A stretch of DNA of 64,000 nt from Burkholderia cepacia (GCF_001039005.1 NZ_LDWR01000079.1:1-64000), one strand, 5' to 3'. Shown: positions 24,109-32,871, counted from the stretch's first letter. The notes: generated by a model from the sequence alone, not told the origin. A program made the numbers and translations.

Positions 24109-25815
24109 ATGACACTACGCTTGAGCCGCCGCGCGTACGCGGAAATGTTCGGGCCGACGACGGGCGACCGCGTCCGGCTCGCCGATACCGAACTGCTGAT
24201 CGAGATCGAACGCGACTTCACGACCTACGGCGAGGAAGTGAAATTCGGCGGCGGGAAAGTGATCCGCGACGGCATGGGCCAGTCGCAGCGCGTGGCCGCC
24301 GACGTGCCCGACACGATCATCACGAACGCGGTGATCCTCGATCACTGGGGCATCGTGAAGGCCGACATCGCGATCAAGCACGGCCGCATCGCCGCGATCG
24401 GCAAGGCCGGCAACCCGGACATCCAGCCGGGCGTGACGATCGCGATCGGCGCCGCGACGGAAGTGATCGCCGGCGAAGGACTGATCGTGACGGCTGGCGG
24501 CATCGACACGCACATCCACTTCATCAGCCCGCAGCAGATCGACGAGGCGCTCGCGTCCGGCGTCACGACGATGCTCGGCGGCGGCACGGGGCCGGCCACC
24601 GGCACCAACGCGACGACCTGCACGCCGGGGCCGTGGCACATGGAGCGAATGCTGCAGGCCGCCGACGGCTGGCCGATCAACCTCGGCTTCCTCGGCAAGG
24701 GCAATGCAAGCCTGCCGCAACCGCTCGTCGAGCAGATCGCGGCCGGCGCGATCGGGCTGAAGCTGCACGAGGACTGGGGCACGACGCCCGCCGCGATCGA
24801 CAACTGCCTGTCGGTTGCCGACGACACCGACACGCAGGTCGCGATCCACACCGACACGCTGAACGAAGGCGGCTTCGTCGAATCGACGGTCGCCGCGTTC
24901 AAGGGCCGCACGATCCACACGTACCACACCGAAGGCGCGGGTGGCGGCCACGCGCCCGACATCCTGAAGGTGTGCGGCGAGGCGAACGTGCTGCCGTCGT
25001 CGACCAACCCGACGCGCCCGTACACGATCAACACGCTCGACGAGCATCTCGACATGCTGATGGTGTGCCATCACCTCGATCCGTCGATCGCCGAGGATCT
25101 CGCGTTCGCCGAATCGCGGATCCGCCGCGAGACGATCGCGGCCGAGGACATCCTGCACGATCTCGGCGCGCTGTCGATGCTGTCGTCCGATTCGCAGGCG
25201 ATGGGCCGCGTCGGCGAGGTGATCATCCGCACCTGGCAGACCGCACACAAGATGAAGGTGCAGCGCGGCGCGCTGCCCGAGGACGGCGCGCGCAACGACA
25301 ACTTCCGCGCGAAGCGCTACGTCGCGAAGTACACGATCAACCCGGCGCTCACGCACGGCATTGCGCACGAAGTCGGCTCGATCGAGCCCGGCAAGTGGGC
25401 CGACCTCGTGCTGTGGGAGCCCGCGTTCTTCGGGATCAAGCCGTCGATGATCCTGAAGGGCGGGATGATCGCGGTCGCGCAGATGGGCGACCCGAACGCG
25501 TCGATCCCGACGCCGCAGCCCGTCCACTACCGCGAGATGTTCGCGACGCGCGGCGGTGCGCTCGCGCGCACGTCGCTGACCTTCGTGTCTCAAATGGCGG
25601 CCGACGCGGGCATCGCGGAACGCTACGGCCTCGCGAAGCAGATCGTGCCCGTACGCAACTGCCGCAACGTGACGAAGGCCGACATGATCCACAACGCGTG
25701 GCGCCCGTCGATCAGCGTCGACCCCGAAACCTACGACGTGATCGCCGACGGCCAGTTGCTCACCTGCGAACCGGCGACGGTGCTGCCGATGGCGCAGCGC
25801 TACTTCCTGTTCTGA
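24109..25815 (+). CDS. ureC: Urease alpha subunit UreC (catalytic)
   Basis: 568 residues. All nickel-site residues are present: His pair in THIHF (about 134-138), carbamylated Lys in GLKLHEDWG (about 216-224), His in IHTDT and in GAGGGHAPD, and Asp in SSDSQAMGR. The mobile flap MVCHHLDPSIAEDLAFAESRIR (split at about 317-327, 328-338) carries its Cys and catalytic His. The N-terminus MTLRLSRRAYAEMFGPTTGD is complete. Nothing suggests inactivation. It is preceded by ureB and followed 17 bases later by ureE. Confidence 0.99.
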   Translation: MTLRLSRRAYAEMFGPTTGDRVRLADTELLIEIERDFTTYGEEVKFGGGKVIRDGMGQSQRVAADVPDTIITNAVILDHWGIVKADIAIKHGRIAAIGKAGNPDIQPGVTIAIGAATEVIAGEGLIVTAGGIDTHIHFISPQQIDEALASGVTTMLGGGTGPATGTNATTCTPGPWHMERMLQAADGWPINLGFLGKGNASLPQPLVEQIAAGAIGLKLHEDWGTTPAAIDNCLSVADDTDTQVAIHTDTLNEGGFVESTVAAFKGRTIHTYHTEGAGGGHAPDILKVCGEANVLPSSTNPTRPYTINTLDEHLDMLMVCHHLDPSIAEDLAFAESRIRRETIAAEDILHDLGALSMLSSDSQAMGRVGEVIIRTWQTAHKMKVQRGALPEDGARNDNFRAKRYVAKYTINPALTHGIAHEVGSIEPGKWADLVLWEPAFFGIKPSMILKGGMIAVAQMGDPNASIPTPQPVHYREMFATRGGALARTSLTFVSQMAADAGIAERYGLAKQIVPVRNCRNVTKADMIHNAWRPSISVDPETYDVIADGQLLTCEPATVLPMAQRYFLF

Positions 25816-25832
25816 TTTCCGGTTTTCGCTCC

Positions 25833-26444
25833 ATGCGCACCCTCGACAAACGCATTGCCCCGAACGTGAAACTCGCCGCGTCGCTCGTTGCGCGCGCACC
25901 GACGCTCACGCTCGCGTATGACGCCCGCTGCAAGAGCCGCCTCGCGGCGACGCTCGACACCGGCGAGGACGTCGCGGTCCTGCTGCCGCGCGGCACCGTG
26001 CTGCGCGACGGCGACGTGCTCGTCGCCGACGACGGCGCGCTCGTGCGCGTCGCCGCCGCGCCCGAAGCCGTGCTGCTCGTGCGCGCGGCCGATCCGCTCA
26101 CGCTGATGCGCGCTGCGTACCACCTCGGCAACCGTCACACGCCGGTCGAGATCGGCGACGGCTACCTGAAGCTCGAAGCCGATCCCGTGCTCGCGGACAT
26201 GCTGCGCCGCCTCGGCACGCAGGTCGAAACAGCAAACGCGCCGTTCCAGCCGGAAGCCGGCGCCTACGGCGGCGGCCACAAGCACGGGCACGACGCGACG
26301 TTCGCCGAGGATTACGCACTCGCGCAGCAGGTGTTCGGCGAACACCACGGGCACGATCACGATCACGATCACGATCACGATCACGATCACGATCATCAAC
26401 ATGGTCCCGGATACGCGCACGGCCATGGCCATGACCACCACTGA
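25833..26444 (+). CDS. ureE: Urease accessory metallochaperone UreE with long His-rich tail
   Basis: 203 residues. UreE carries nickel to the UreDFG complex. The N-terminal peptide-binding domain (about 1-75) is followed by the metal-binding domain with YHLGNRHTPVEI (about 91-102). The C-terminus is unusually His-rich: GGGHKHGHD, then GHHG-like spacing, seven His-Asp pairs, QHGPGYAHGHGHDHH. The His-Asp run is encoded by seven perfect copies of CACGAT, so its length can vary by two residues without a frameshift. The end overlaps ureF by 14 bases. Confidence 0.95.
   Translation: MRTLDKRIAPNVKLAASLVARAPTLTLAYDARCKSRLAATLDTGEDVAVLLPRGTVLRDGDVLVADDGALVRVAAAPEAVLLVRAADPLTLMRAAYHLGNRHTPVEIGDGYLKLEADPVLADMLRRLGTQVETANAPFQPEAGAYGGGHKHGHDATFAEDYALAQQVFGEHHGHDHDHDHDHDHDHDHQHGPGYAHGHGHDHH
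26352..26393 (+). repeat. Hexanucleotide repeat (CACGAT)x7 inside ureE
   Basis: Seven perfect tandem copies of CACGAT encode (His-Asp)7. A change of copy number stays in frame, so slippage would lengthen or shorten the nickel-binding tail rather than switch the gene off. Confidence 0.97.
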
Positions 26445-27111
26445 ACTCGTCGCGCTGCTGCACCTCGCGTCGCCGGCGCTGCCGATCGGCGCGTACAGCT
26501 ATTCGCAGGGCTTCGAAGCCGCGCTCGACGCGAACCTGATCCGCGACGCCGATTCCGCGCGCGACTGGATCGCGAGCGGCCTGACCGACGTGCTCGCGCA
26601 CGGCGAGCTGCCGTTTCTCGCACACCAGCTCGCGCGCTGGCACGCGCACGATGCGCCGGCGCTCGCCGCCGAGAACGCGTGGTATGTCGCCAGCCGCGAA
26701 TCGGCGGAACTGCGCCGTGAGACCGAACAGATGGGCTGGTCGCTCGCGCAACTCTGCGCATCGCTCGAATGGGGCGATGCCGCGCGCCGTGCGACGCTCG
26801 CGTCGCTGTCGCCGGTCGCGCTGCCGACCGCGTTCGCGTACGCGGCCGCCGCGCACGACGCCAGCGCCGACGCGACACTCGCCGCGTATGCATTCGGCTG
26901 GGTCGAGAACCAGACGTCGGCCGCGCTGAAGGCCGTGCCGCTCGGCCAGCTCGCCGGGCAGCGCATCATCGTCGCACTGCGCGGCGCGATCGATGCGGCC
27001 GTGCGCCGTGCGCTCGCGACGCCGCCCGATGCCATCAACACGTTCGCGCCGCAGCTCGGCATCCTGTCCGCGCGGCACGAAACCCAGTACTCGCGGTTGT
27101 TCCGCTCCTGA
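26431..27111 (+). CDS. ureF: Urease accessory protein UreF
   Basis: 226 residues from MTTTELVALLHLASPALPIGAYSYSQGFEAA (two blocks, 1-17 and 18-31), the standard length and start of Burkholderia UreF; ATGs at 26401 and 26425 lie deeper in ureE and are less likely. UreF joins UreD and acts as the GTPase-activating partner of UreG. FGWVENQTSAALKAVPLGQ (near 160-178) is a conserved late block. The 14-base overlap with ureE implies coupled translation. Confidence 0.93.
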   Translation: MTTTELVALLHLASPALPIGAYSYSQGFEAALDANLIRDADSARDWIASGLTDVLAHGELPFLAHQLARWHAHDAPALAAENAWYVASRESAELRRETEQMGWSLAQLCASLEWGDAARRATLASLSPVALPTAFAYAAAAHDASADATLAAYAFGWVENQTSAALKAVPLGQLAGQRIIVALRGAIDAAVRRALATPPDAINTFAPQLGILSARHETQYSRLFRS

Positions 27112-27128
27112 ATACGACGCTACTCGCC

Positions 27129-27776
27129 ATGAACGCTCCTGCTTCCTCCTCCGCCCGCCGCACGAAGAAACTGCCGCCGCTGCGCGTCGGCATCGGCGGC
27201 CCCGTCGGCTCCGGCAAGACCACGCTGCTCGAAATGCTGTGCAAGGCGATGCGCGACAAGTACGACCTCGTCGCGATCACGAACGACATCTATACGAAGG
27301 AAGACCAGCGGCTGCTGACGGTTGCGGGCGCGCTGCCCGAGGAGCGCATCATGGGCGTCGAGACGGGCGGCTGCCCGCACACGGCGATCCGCGAGGATGC
27401 GTCGATCAACCTCGAGGCCGTCGACCGGATGCTGTCGCGCTTTCCCGATGCCGACATCGTGTTCATCGAATCGGGCGGCGACAATCTCGCGGCAACCTTC
27501 AGCCCCGAGCTGTCGGACCTGACGATCTACGTGATCGACGTCGCGGGCGGCGAGAAGATTCCGCGCAAGGGCGGCCCCGGCATCACGAAGTCCGACCTGC
27601 TCGTGATCAACAAGACCGATCTCGCGCCGCTGGTCGGCGCGAACCTCGACGTGATGGCGTCCGACACGAAGAAGATGCGCGGCGAGCGGCCTTATGTGAT
27701 GACGAACCTGAAGGCGCTCGACGGCGTCGCCGACGTGATCGCGTTCATCGAGAAGAAGGGGTTGCTGACGGTCTGA
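27129..27776 (+). CDS. ureG: Urease accessory GTPase UreG
   Basis: 215 residues. This SIMIBI-class GTPase drives nickel insertion into urease. P-loop GGPVGSGKTTL (about 23-33), VAITNDIYTKED, the metal-binding Cys-Pro-His in TGGCPHTAIREDA, ESGGDNLAATF and the base-recognition NKTDLAP are all intact. A short Ser/Arg-rich N-terminal extension precedes the domain. It is the last urease gene, 18 bases after ureF, and ends before the convergent waaA gene. Confidence 0.98.
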   Translation: MNAPASSSARRTKKLPPLRVGIGGPVGSGKTTLLEMLCKAMRDKYDLVAITNDIYTKEDQRLLTVAGALPEERIMGVETGGCPHTAIREDASINLEAVDRMLSRFPDADIVFIESGGDNLAATFSPELSDLTIYVIDVAGGEKIPRKGGPGITKSDLLVINKTDLAPLVGANLDVMASDTKKMRGERPYVMTNLKALDGVADVIAFIEKKGLLTV

Positions 27777-27843
27777 GCGTGAACGGCGCGGCGGCACACG
27801 AAGCCGCCACGCCTGCCCGCGCGGCATGGCGCCGCATGCCGTC

Positions 27844-29199
27844 TTATTTGTCGGACGTGTCCTGCCCGTCCTGCATCGCGCGCTCGCCGCGTTCGGCGGG
27901 CGGCAGCAGTGCCGCGAGCACGTCGACCGTGCGCGCGGTCGCGCCGCGGTGACGCGACGCGAACGCCGCCCCGGCCGCGCCCATCGCGATGCGCCGCGCC
28001 TTGTCGGCGAACAGCGCGTCGAGCACGTGCGCGAGATCGAGCGGATCCTCGACCTGCAGTGCCGCACCGGCCGCGACCGCATCGGCGGTCGCCTGCGTGA
28101 AGTTGAACACGTGCGGCCCCATCAGCACCGGCACACCGACCGCGCATGCTTCGATCAGGTTCTGGCCGCCGAGCGGCAGCAGGCTGCCGCCGATGAACGC
28201 GATATCGGCGGCCGCGTAATACGCGCCGAGCTCACCCATCGAATCGCCGAGCAGCACCGTCACGTCCTCCGGCAGCGCTTCGGCGGCCGGGTGGCCGGCC
28301 GCGAGCGCGGCCGTGTCGGCCGCCCACGTGGAGCGTCGCATGCACTTGAGCCCGCTGCGCTCGACCAGCGCCTCGACCTCCGCGAAACGCTGCGGATGAC
28401 GCGGCACCAGCACCAGCAGCGCGCCGGGCGTGCGCATCGCCGCGAACGCCTGCAGCACCAGCGCCTCCTCGTTCTCGCGCGTGCTGGCGGCGACCCACAC
28501 GGGCCGCGCGCCGATCGCATCGCGCCACGCATGGCCGCGCGCCGCCAGCTCCTGCGGCGTCGTCATGTCGAACTTCAGGTTGCCGAGCACGGTCACGTTG
28601 CGCGCGCCGAGCGACGTCAGCCGCTCCGCATCGGCCGGGCTCTGCGCGAGCACGCGCGAGAAGCCGCCGAATACGTCGCGCGTCGCCGTGCCGAACTTCG
28701 CCGCGCGCCGGAACGAACGCGCGGACATCCGCGCATTGGTCAGCACGAGCGGCACGTCCGCGCGGCGGCACTCGTCGATCAGCGTCGGCCACACCTCGGT
28801 TTCCATCACGAGGCCGAGTGTCGGCCGCCATGCGTGCAGGAAACGCCGCACCGCGCCGGGCATGTCGTACGGCAGGTAGCAGCGCAACACGCGATCGCCG
28901 AAGATCTGTACGCCGGTCGCACGGCCGCTCGGCGTCATGTGCGTGAGCAGGATGCGCGCATCGGGGCGCGCGTGCATCAGCGCATCGATCAACGGCTGCG
29001 CGGCGCGCGTCTCGCCGACCGATACCGCATGCACCCAGATCAGCGGCGCGCGGTCGTCGCGCGAGCGGCCGGCCACGTGACCGAAGCGTTCGCCGATGTG
29101 CTCGCGGTAGCCGCGCTCCTTGCGCGAACGCACGTAAAGCCGGATGACCGCGACAGGCGCGACGAGCCACCACAGTGCGCGATAGATCGCCCTCAGCAT
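27844..29199 (-). CDS. waaA: 3-deoxy-D-manno-octulosonic acid (Kdo) transferase WaaA
   Basis: 451 residues, GT30 family. It adds Kdo to lipid IV-A on the inner face of the cytoplasmic membrane, the first step of LPS core synthesis. A single hydrophobic anchor (ALWWLVAPVAVIRLYV, about 8-23) is followed by RKERGYREHIGERFG, WVHAVSVGETRAAQPLI (catalytic Glu), THMTPSGR, MPGAVRRFLHAWRPTLGLVMETEVWP (two parts) and FIGGSLLPLGGQNLIEACAVG. The start MLRAIYRALWW at 29199 gives normal length. Downstream of kdoO by 37 bases, so they form one leftward unit. Confidence 0.96.
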   Translation of the reverse strand: MLRAIYRALWWLVAPVAVIRLYVRSRKERGYREHIGERFGHVAGRSRDDRAPLIWVHAVSVGETRAAQPLIDALMHARPDARILLTHMTPSGRATGVQIFGDRVLRCYLPYDMPGAVRRFLHAWRPTLGLVMETEVWPTLIDECRRADVPLVLTNARMSARSFRRAAKFGTATRDVFGGFSRVLAQSPADAERLTSLGARNVTVLGNLKFDMTTPQELAARGHAWRDAIGARPVWVAASTRENEEALVLQAFAAMRTPGALLVLVPRHPQRFAEVEALVERSGLKCMRRSTWAADTAALAAGHPAAEALPEDVTVLLGDSMGELGAYYAAADIAFIGGSLLPLGGQNLIEACAVGVPVLMGPHVFNFTQATADAVAAGAALQVEDPLDLAHVLDALFADKARRIAMGAAGAAFASRHRGATARTVDVLAALLPPAERGERAMQDGQDTSDK

Positions 29200-29236
29200 G
29201 CGGCAGCCTCCGGATTGAATCGAAGCAGGTGTGCGC

Positions 29237-30121
29237 TCAAACCAGCGCCCTGCCCTGCAGGCGCTCGAGAATGCCGAGCGGCGCGCATTCGCGGCGGACC
29301 ATCGCATCGACCGGCAGGAAGAACGTCTGCTCGAGCATGAACTGGCCGGACATCACAGCGTGCGAAGTCTGGTCCGAGAAACATATCCACACGCAACCCG
29401 GCGGAAACGGCATCGTCTGCTGCGGGCTCGTTTTCTGGTAGTCGAGATCGGCCTTCATGCTGTCGTGCAGGTTCAGCATCAGGTGGTCGTACGTGCTGCG
29501 CGGCGACTTCGTCACGTGCAGCAGGTTCAGCAGCCACGCGGCGCCCGGCAACTGCGGCCGGATGTGCGGCAGGAAACGCTTCGCGACGTCCTCGAACGGC
29601 TCGCCGACGCGCCACACGCGCGGCACGCCGGCCGGGTTCACGTTCGTGAACACGCGCAGGATGCGCTCGCCGTAATTCGGCCGCGACGGAAACGCGTCGA
29701 CGTGCAGCCGGCTGTCGTCCTTGCGCCACGACGTCTGGCGCGTCTCGACCTGCATCAGCCGCAGGCTCGTCGGCGCGACGCGCAGCTTGCCGCGGTATTC
29801 GGGAAACAGGCCGTCGACGAGCGTGCCGGCCTGCTGCTGGAAGCGCGCGACGAGCGCGCGCACGGCCGACTGCGTGACGCTGTCGCCGAGCACGCCGGCG
29901 AGCGCGCCGCCGTTCGGCGCGAGGCTGATGTTCTTGCGTTTCGGATCGGCGAGCGCCGGATCGAGCAGCGCTTCCTCGCCGCCTTCGATCGCGAAGCGCA
30001 GGTGCGGGAAATACAGCACCTTGCCTGCCTCGACCGCGGCCAGCAACTGCTCGCGCGGCGCCGACAGGTTGTGTCCGCTCCAGTCGGCGGACGGGACTTC
30101 GATGATCTGGGATTCGCTCAT
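29237..30121 (-). CDS. kdoO: Kdo 3-hydroxylase (KdoO), Fe(II)/2-oxoglutarate dioxygenase
   Basis: 294 residues. Burkholderia and Yersinia KdoO hydroxylate the outer Kdo of the LPS core at C3 to give Ko (D-glycero-D-talo-oct-2-ulosonic acid). The iron triad is visible as RLHVDAF (His140, Asp142) and TSHAVMSGQ (His254); RLMQVETRQTSWRKDD precedes the first and GERILRVFTNVNP follows. Position between waaC and waaA supports the role in inner-core synthesis. Assignment rests on my memory of the Burkholderia protein and on the genomic context. Confidence 0.88.
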   Translation of the reverse strand: MSESQIIEVPSADWSGHNLSAPREQLLAAVEAGKVLYFPHLRFAIEGGEEALLDPALADPKRKNISLAPNGGALAGVLGDSVTQSAVRALVARFQQQAGTLVDGLFPEYRGKLRVAPTSLRLMQVETRQTSWRKDDSRLHVDAFPSRPNYGERILRVFTNVNPAGVPRVWRVGEPFEDVAKRFLPHIRPQLPGAAWLLNLLHVTKSPRSTYDHLMLNLHDSMKADLDYQKTSPQQTMPFPPGCVWICFSDQTSHAVMSGQFMLEQTFFLPVDAMVRRECAPLGILERLQGRALV

Positions 30122-30138
30122 GTTCGGTTCGCGTGTGT

Positions 30139-30165
30139 GGCAGGCATGGCAAGCATGGCGGGCAT
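30139..30165. repeat. Three 9-base tandem repeats between waaC and kdoO
   Basis: GGC-NN-GCAT occurs three times head to tail (GGCAGGCAT, GGCAAGCAT, GGCGGGCAT), ending at the last base of the waaC stop codon. It lies in the 43-base gap before kdoO and could affect coupling, but nothing proves function. Confidence 0.6.
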
Positions 30166-31160
30166 TACAGGAGACCGAAGCCCGCGAGCGCCGACTTCAC
30201 CTGCGCGATCGACGGGGGCTGCCCCGCCGTGCCGAGATTGACGACGTTCGGCGACCAATAGCCGCCGGTCCGCCAGGCCGTCGCGAAATTGTACAGTTCG
30301 ACCGTCGGACGCTTCAGCGCGGCCGCGATGTGAACCAGACCTGTATCAACCCCGACCGTCGCGGCCGCGCCGTCGATCAGCCCGACCACGGCCGGCAGCG
30401 ACAGCTTCGGCGGCACGATCGCCGCCGCGCCGAACTCCTTCGCGAGCCGCTCGCTGGTCGCGCGCTCCGCGTCGTTGCCCCACGGCAGCACCAGCGACGC
30501 ACCGCGTCGCACGAGCGCCTGGCCGAGCTCGATCCAGGCGGCGTCCGGCCACTGCTTGTCGGCGCGCGACGTCGCATGGACGAACACCACGTACGGCACC
30601 GGCAGGTTCAGGCCGAGCGCGGCCACCGCAAGCGCCGCCGCGCGCGTGTCGAGGCCGAAATCGACAGGATCGGCCGGCGTCGGCGCCGGGTCGCCCAGCG
30701 CGGCCGCGACGAGTTGCCGCGAGCGCTCGACGACGTGCGTGCGCGGCGCGATCGGCACGCGCTTGCGATAGAAGAAGCGCACGGGCCATTCGTAGCCGGC
30801 GCCGTCGGTGCGGTTGCCGAGCCCGACGAGCGGGCCGCGCGCCCAGCTCGCGACCCAGGCCGTCTTGATGAGACCCTGGCAGTCGATCACGAGGTCGTAC
30901 TGCTCGGCCGCGAGACGCTTGCGGAATGCGCGAATCTCGCGCCACGTGGCCCCCGCGAACGGCTTCTTGCGCCAGCGGCGCAGCGAGAACGGCAGCACGT
31001 CGTGCACGCCGTCGACGAGCCGCACGAGGTCGACGAAGCTTTCCTCGACGAGCCAGTCGATCTGCGCATCGGGATGGCGGCGCCGGATATCGGCGATCAC
31101 CGGCATGTTGTGCACGACGTCGCCCAGCGACGACACGCGCACGATCAGGATCTTTTGCAC
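30165..31160 (-). CDS. waaC: Lipopolysaccharide heptosyltransferase I WaaC
   Basis: 331 residues, GT9 family. It transfers L-glycero-D-manno-heptose to the inner Kdo. Start is a GTG giving VQKILIVRVSSLGDVVHNMP, which aligns residue for residue with WaaC N-termini; the longer frame upstream has no homology and contains two hairpins. YVVFVHATSRADKQWP (about 185-200) and GVDTGLVHIAAALKRPTVELYN (near 275-296, two parts) are family blocks. No good ribosome site precedes the GTG because a U-tract hairpin occupies that place. kdoO and waaA follow in the same direction. Confidence 0.94.
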   Translation of the reverse strand: MQKILIVRVSSLGDVVHNMPVIADIRRRHPDAQIDWLVEESFVDLVRLVDGVHDVLPFSLRRWRKKPFAGATWREIRAFRKRLAAEQYDLVIDCQGLIKTAWVASWARGPLVGLGNRTDGAGYEWPVRFFYRKRVPIAPRTHVVERSRQLVAAALGDPAPTPADPVDFGLDTRAAALAVAALGLNLPVPYVVFVHATSRADKQWPDAAWIELGQALVRRGASLVLPWGNDAERATSERLAKEFGAAAIVPPKLSLPAVVGLIDGAAATVGVDTGLVHIAAALKRPTVELYNFATAWRTGGYWSPNVVNLGTAGQPPSIAQVKSALAGFGLL

Positions 31161-31164
31161 GCTG

Positions 31165-31189
31165 AAAAAACGCCGGCTGGCAGCCGGCG
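31165..31189 (-). promoter_or_regulatory. Terminator-like hairpin immediately before the waaC start codon
   Basis: On the minus strand CGCCGGCT pairs with AGCCGGCG (31171-31189, 3-base loop) and continues into six U's (31165-31170), only 4 bases before the GTG. The shape is that of an intrinsic terminator or attenuator in the waaC leader. A TAAAAT -10-like hexamer (complement of 31207-31212) just upstream would start such a leader. Confidence 0.55.
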
Positions 31190-31236
31190 ACAGACATAAA
31201 GGAGCGATTTTATCGCGCTCGGGGGTCCAGACAGGC

Positions 31237-31273
31237 AAAAAGCGGCGCACGCCTGTGGCGTGCGCCGCTTTTT
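31237..31273. terminator. Strong bidirectional terminator downstream of the phosphomannomutase gene
   Basis: Seventeen-base arms (31237-31253 and 31257-31273), perfectly complementary around a TGT loop, start with AAAAA and end with TTTTT. On the minus strand it ends the phosphomannomutase transcript. Confidence 0.93.
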
Positions 31274-31334
31274 GGAGATGGTGCGACCGCTGAATCAGCT
31301 GTCGCACCGCCAGCGGCCCGCAGGCCGCCAACAC

Positions 31335-32729
31335 TCAGAACGGCAGCTTGACGTCCGGCTTCGCGGCCGTCAGCACGCGGCGGAAGTCTTCCTGGATGCG
31401 CTTGAGCCCTTCCTGCGTCTCGGATTCGAAACGCATCACGACGACCGGCGTCGTGTTCGACGAACGCGCGAGGCCGAAGCCGTCCGGGTACTCGACACGC
31501 AGGCCGTCGATCGTCACGACTTCCTCGGCGCCGTCGAACTTCGCCTCTTTCTGCAGCTTGTCGATCAGGCGGAAGTTCTCGCCCTCGTCGAGCCAGAGCT
31601 GCAGCTCGGGCGTGCTCATCGCGTCCGGCAGCCCGTTCAACAGCGCGCTCGGGTCGGCCGTCTTCGTCAGGATCTCGAGCAGACGCGCGCCCGTGTAAAG
31701 GCCATCGTCGAAGCCGTACCAGCGATCCTTGAAGAACACGTGGCCGCTCATTTCACCGGCGAGCGGCGCACCCGTCTCGCGCAGCTTCGCCTTCACGAGC
31801 GAGTGGCCCGTCTTCCACATCAGCGGCTCGCCGCCCTTCGACTTCACCCACTGCGCGAGGTTGCGCGTGCACTTCACGTCGTAGATGATCTGCGCGCCCG
31901 GGTTGCGCGACAGCACTTCTTCCGCGAACAGCATCAGCTGGCGGTCCGGATAGATGATCTGGCCGTCCTTCGTGACGACGCCGAGGCGGTCGCCGTCGCC
32001 GTCGAACGCGAAGCCGAGCTCGGCATCGGTGTCCTTCAGCGCCTGGATCACGTCCTGCAGGTTTTCCGGGTGCGCGGGATCGGGGTGGTGGTTCGGGAAC
32101 GTGCCGTCGATGTCGGTGAAGCGCTCGACGAGTTCGCAGCCGAGCGCCTTGAACAGGCGCGTCGCGAGCGGGCCCGCGACGCCGTTGCCGGCGTCGACGA
32201 CGAGCTTCAGCGGGCGGGCGAGCTTCACGTCGCCGACGATGCGCGCGATGTACTGATCGGCCACGTCGACCTGCTCATAAGTGCCGCTGCCCGTTTCGAA
32301 GCGTTCGTCGACGATACGGCGGTACAGCGCCTGGATCTGCTCGCCGTAGATCGCGGCGCCGCGCAGCACCATCTTGAAGCCGTTGTAGTCGGGCGGGTTG
32401 TGGCTGCCCGTGACGACGATGCACGAATCGACGCGGCGCTCGCCGCCCTTCAGCGCGAGCGGCACGCTCGCCGCGAAATAACCGACCGGCGTGGGCACCA
32501 TGCCGACATCGACGACGTCGACGCCCGCCGCACGCAGGCCGTCGGCGAGTGCGCCGACGAGGTCCGGCCCGGACAGGCGGCCGTCGCGCGCGACGACGAC
32601 CGCGTCGCCGCCCTGCGCACGCACTTCGCTGCCGAATGCCCGGCCGATCCCGCGCGCCGTATCGACGTCGAGTGTCTTGCCGACCACGCCACGAATGTCA
32701 TATGCCTTGAAGATGGATTGGGAGATCAT
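31335..32729 (-). CDS. manB: Phosphomannomutase/phosphoglucomutase (ManB/AlgC type)
   Basis: 464 residues, alpha-D-phosphohexomutase family. It interconverts mannose-6-P and mannose-1-P (and usually the glucose phosphates) for GDP-mannose synthesis. The phosphoserine loop is VVTGSHNPPDYNGFK (about 105-119), the metal loop DGDGDRLG (about 243-250), the sugar-specificity loop GEMSGHVFF (about 325-333) and the phosphate-binding RSSNTTP near the C-terminus. KAYDIRGVVG near the start is typical. Its partner manC lies 26 kb away in the O-antigen block. A strong terminator isolates it from waaC downstream. Confidence 0.94.
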   Translation of the reverse strand: MISQSIFKAYDIRGVVGKTLDVDTARGIGRAFGSEVRAQGGDAVVVARDGRLSGPDLVGALADGLRAAGVDVVDVGMVPTPVGYFAASVPLALKGGERRVDSCIVVTGSHNPPDYNGFKMVLRGAAIYGEQIQALYRRIVDERFETGSGTYEQVDVADQYIARIVGDVKLARPLKLVVDAGNGVAGPLATRLFKALGCELVERFTDIDGTFPNHHPDPAHPENLQDVIQALKDTDAELGFAFDGDGDRLGVVTKDGQIIYPDRQLMLFAEEVLSRNPGAQIIYDVKCTRNLAQWVKSKGGEPLMWKTGHSLVKAKLRETGAPLAGEMSGHVFFKDRWYGFDDGLYTGARLLEILTKTADPSALLNGLPDAMSTPELQLWLDEGENFRLIDKLQKEAKFDGAEEVVTIDGLRVEYPDGFGLARSSNTTPVVVMRFESETQEGLKRIQEDFRRVLTAAKPDVKLPF

Positions 32730-32865
32730 CGATTCTCTTCTCTCTCAGTTGCGTGCATGGAAAATTGTCTGGCGTGCCTGACCGCGTCTCGCCGGTGCCG
32801 CGCATGATACATGCCGGTCCCGGCACGACACGGAGCGGAACGGCTGGAGCGACCCCGATCCCACT

Positions 32866-32871
32866 TATAAT
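32866..32871 (+). promoter_or_regulatory. Candidate -10 of the ogc operon
   Basis: TATAAT is perfect, in the gap between the divergent phosphomannomutase and flippase genes, about 115 bases before the flippase ATG. I see no matching -35 at 16-18 bases, so activation or an alternative arrangement may apply. Confidence 0.4.

Noticed and set aside
26341..26400. Repeat array that could be mistaken for CRISPR or a minisatellite
   Set aside because: It is a perfect 6-base microsatellite inside ureE coding for His-Asp pairs, with no spacers.
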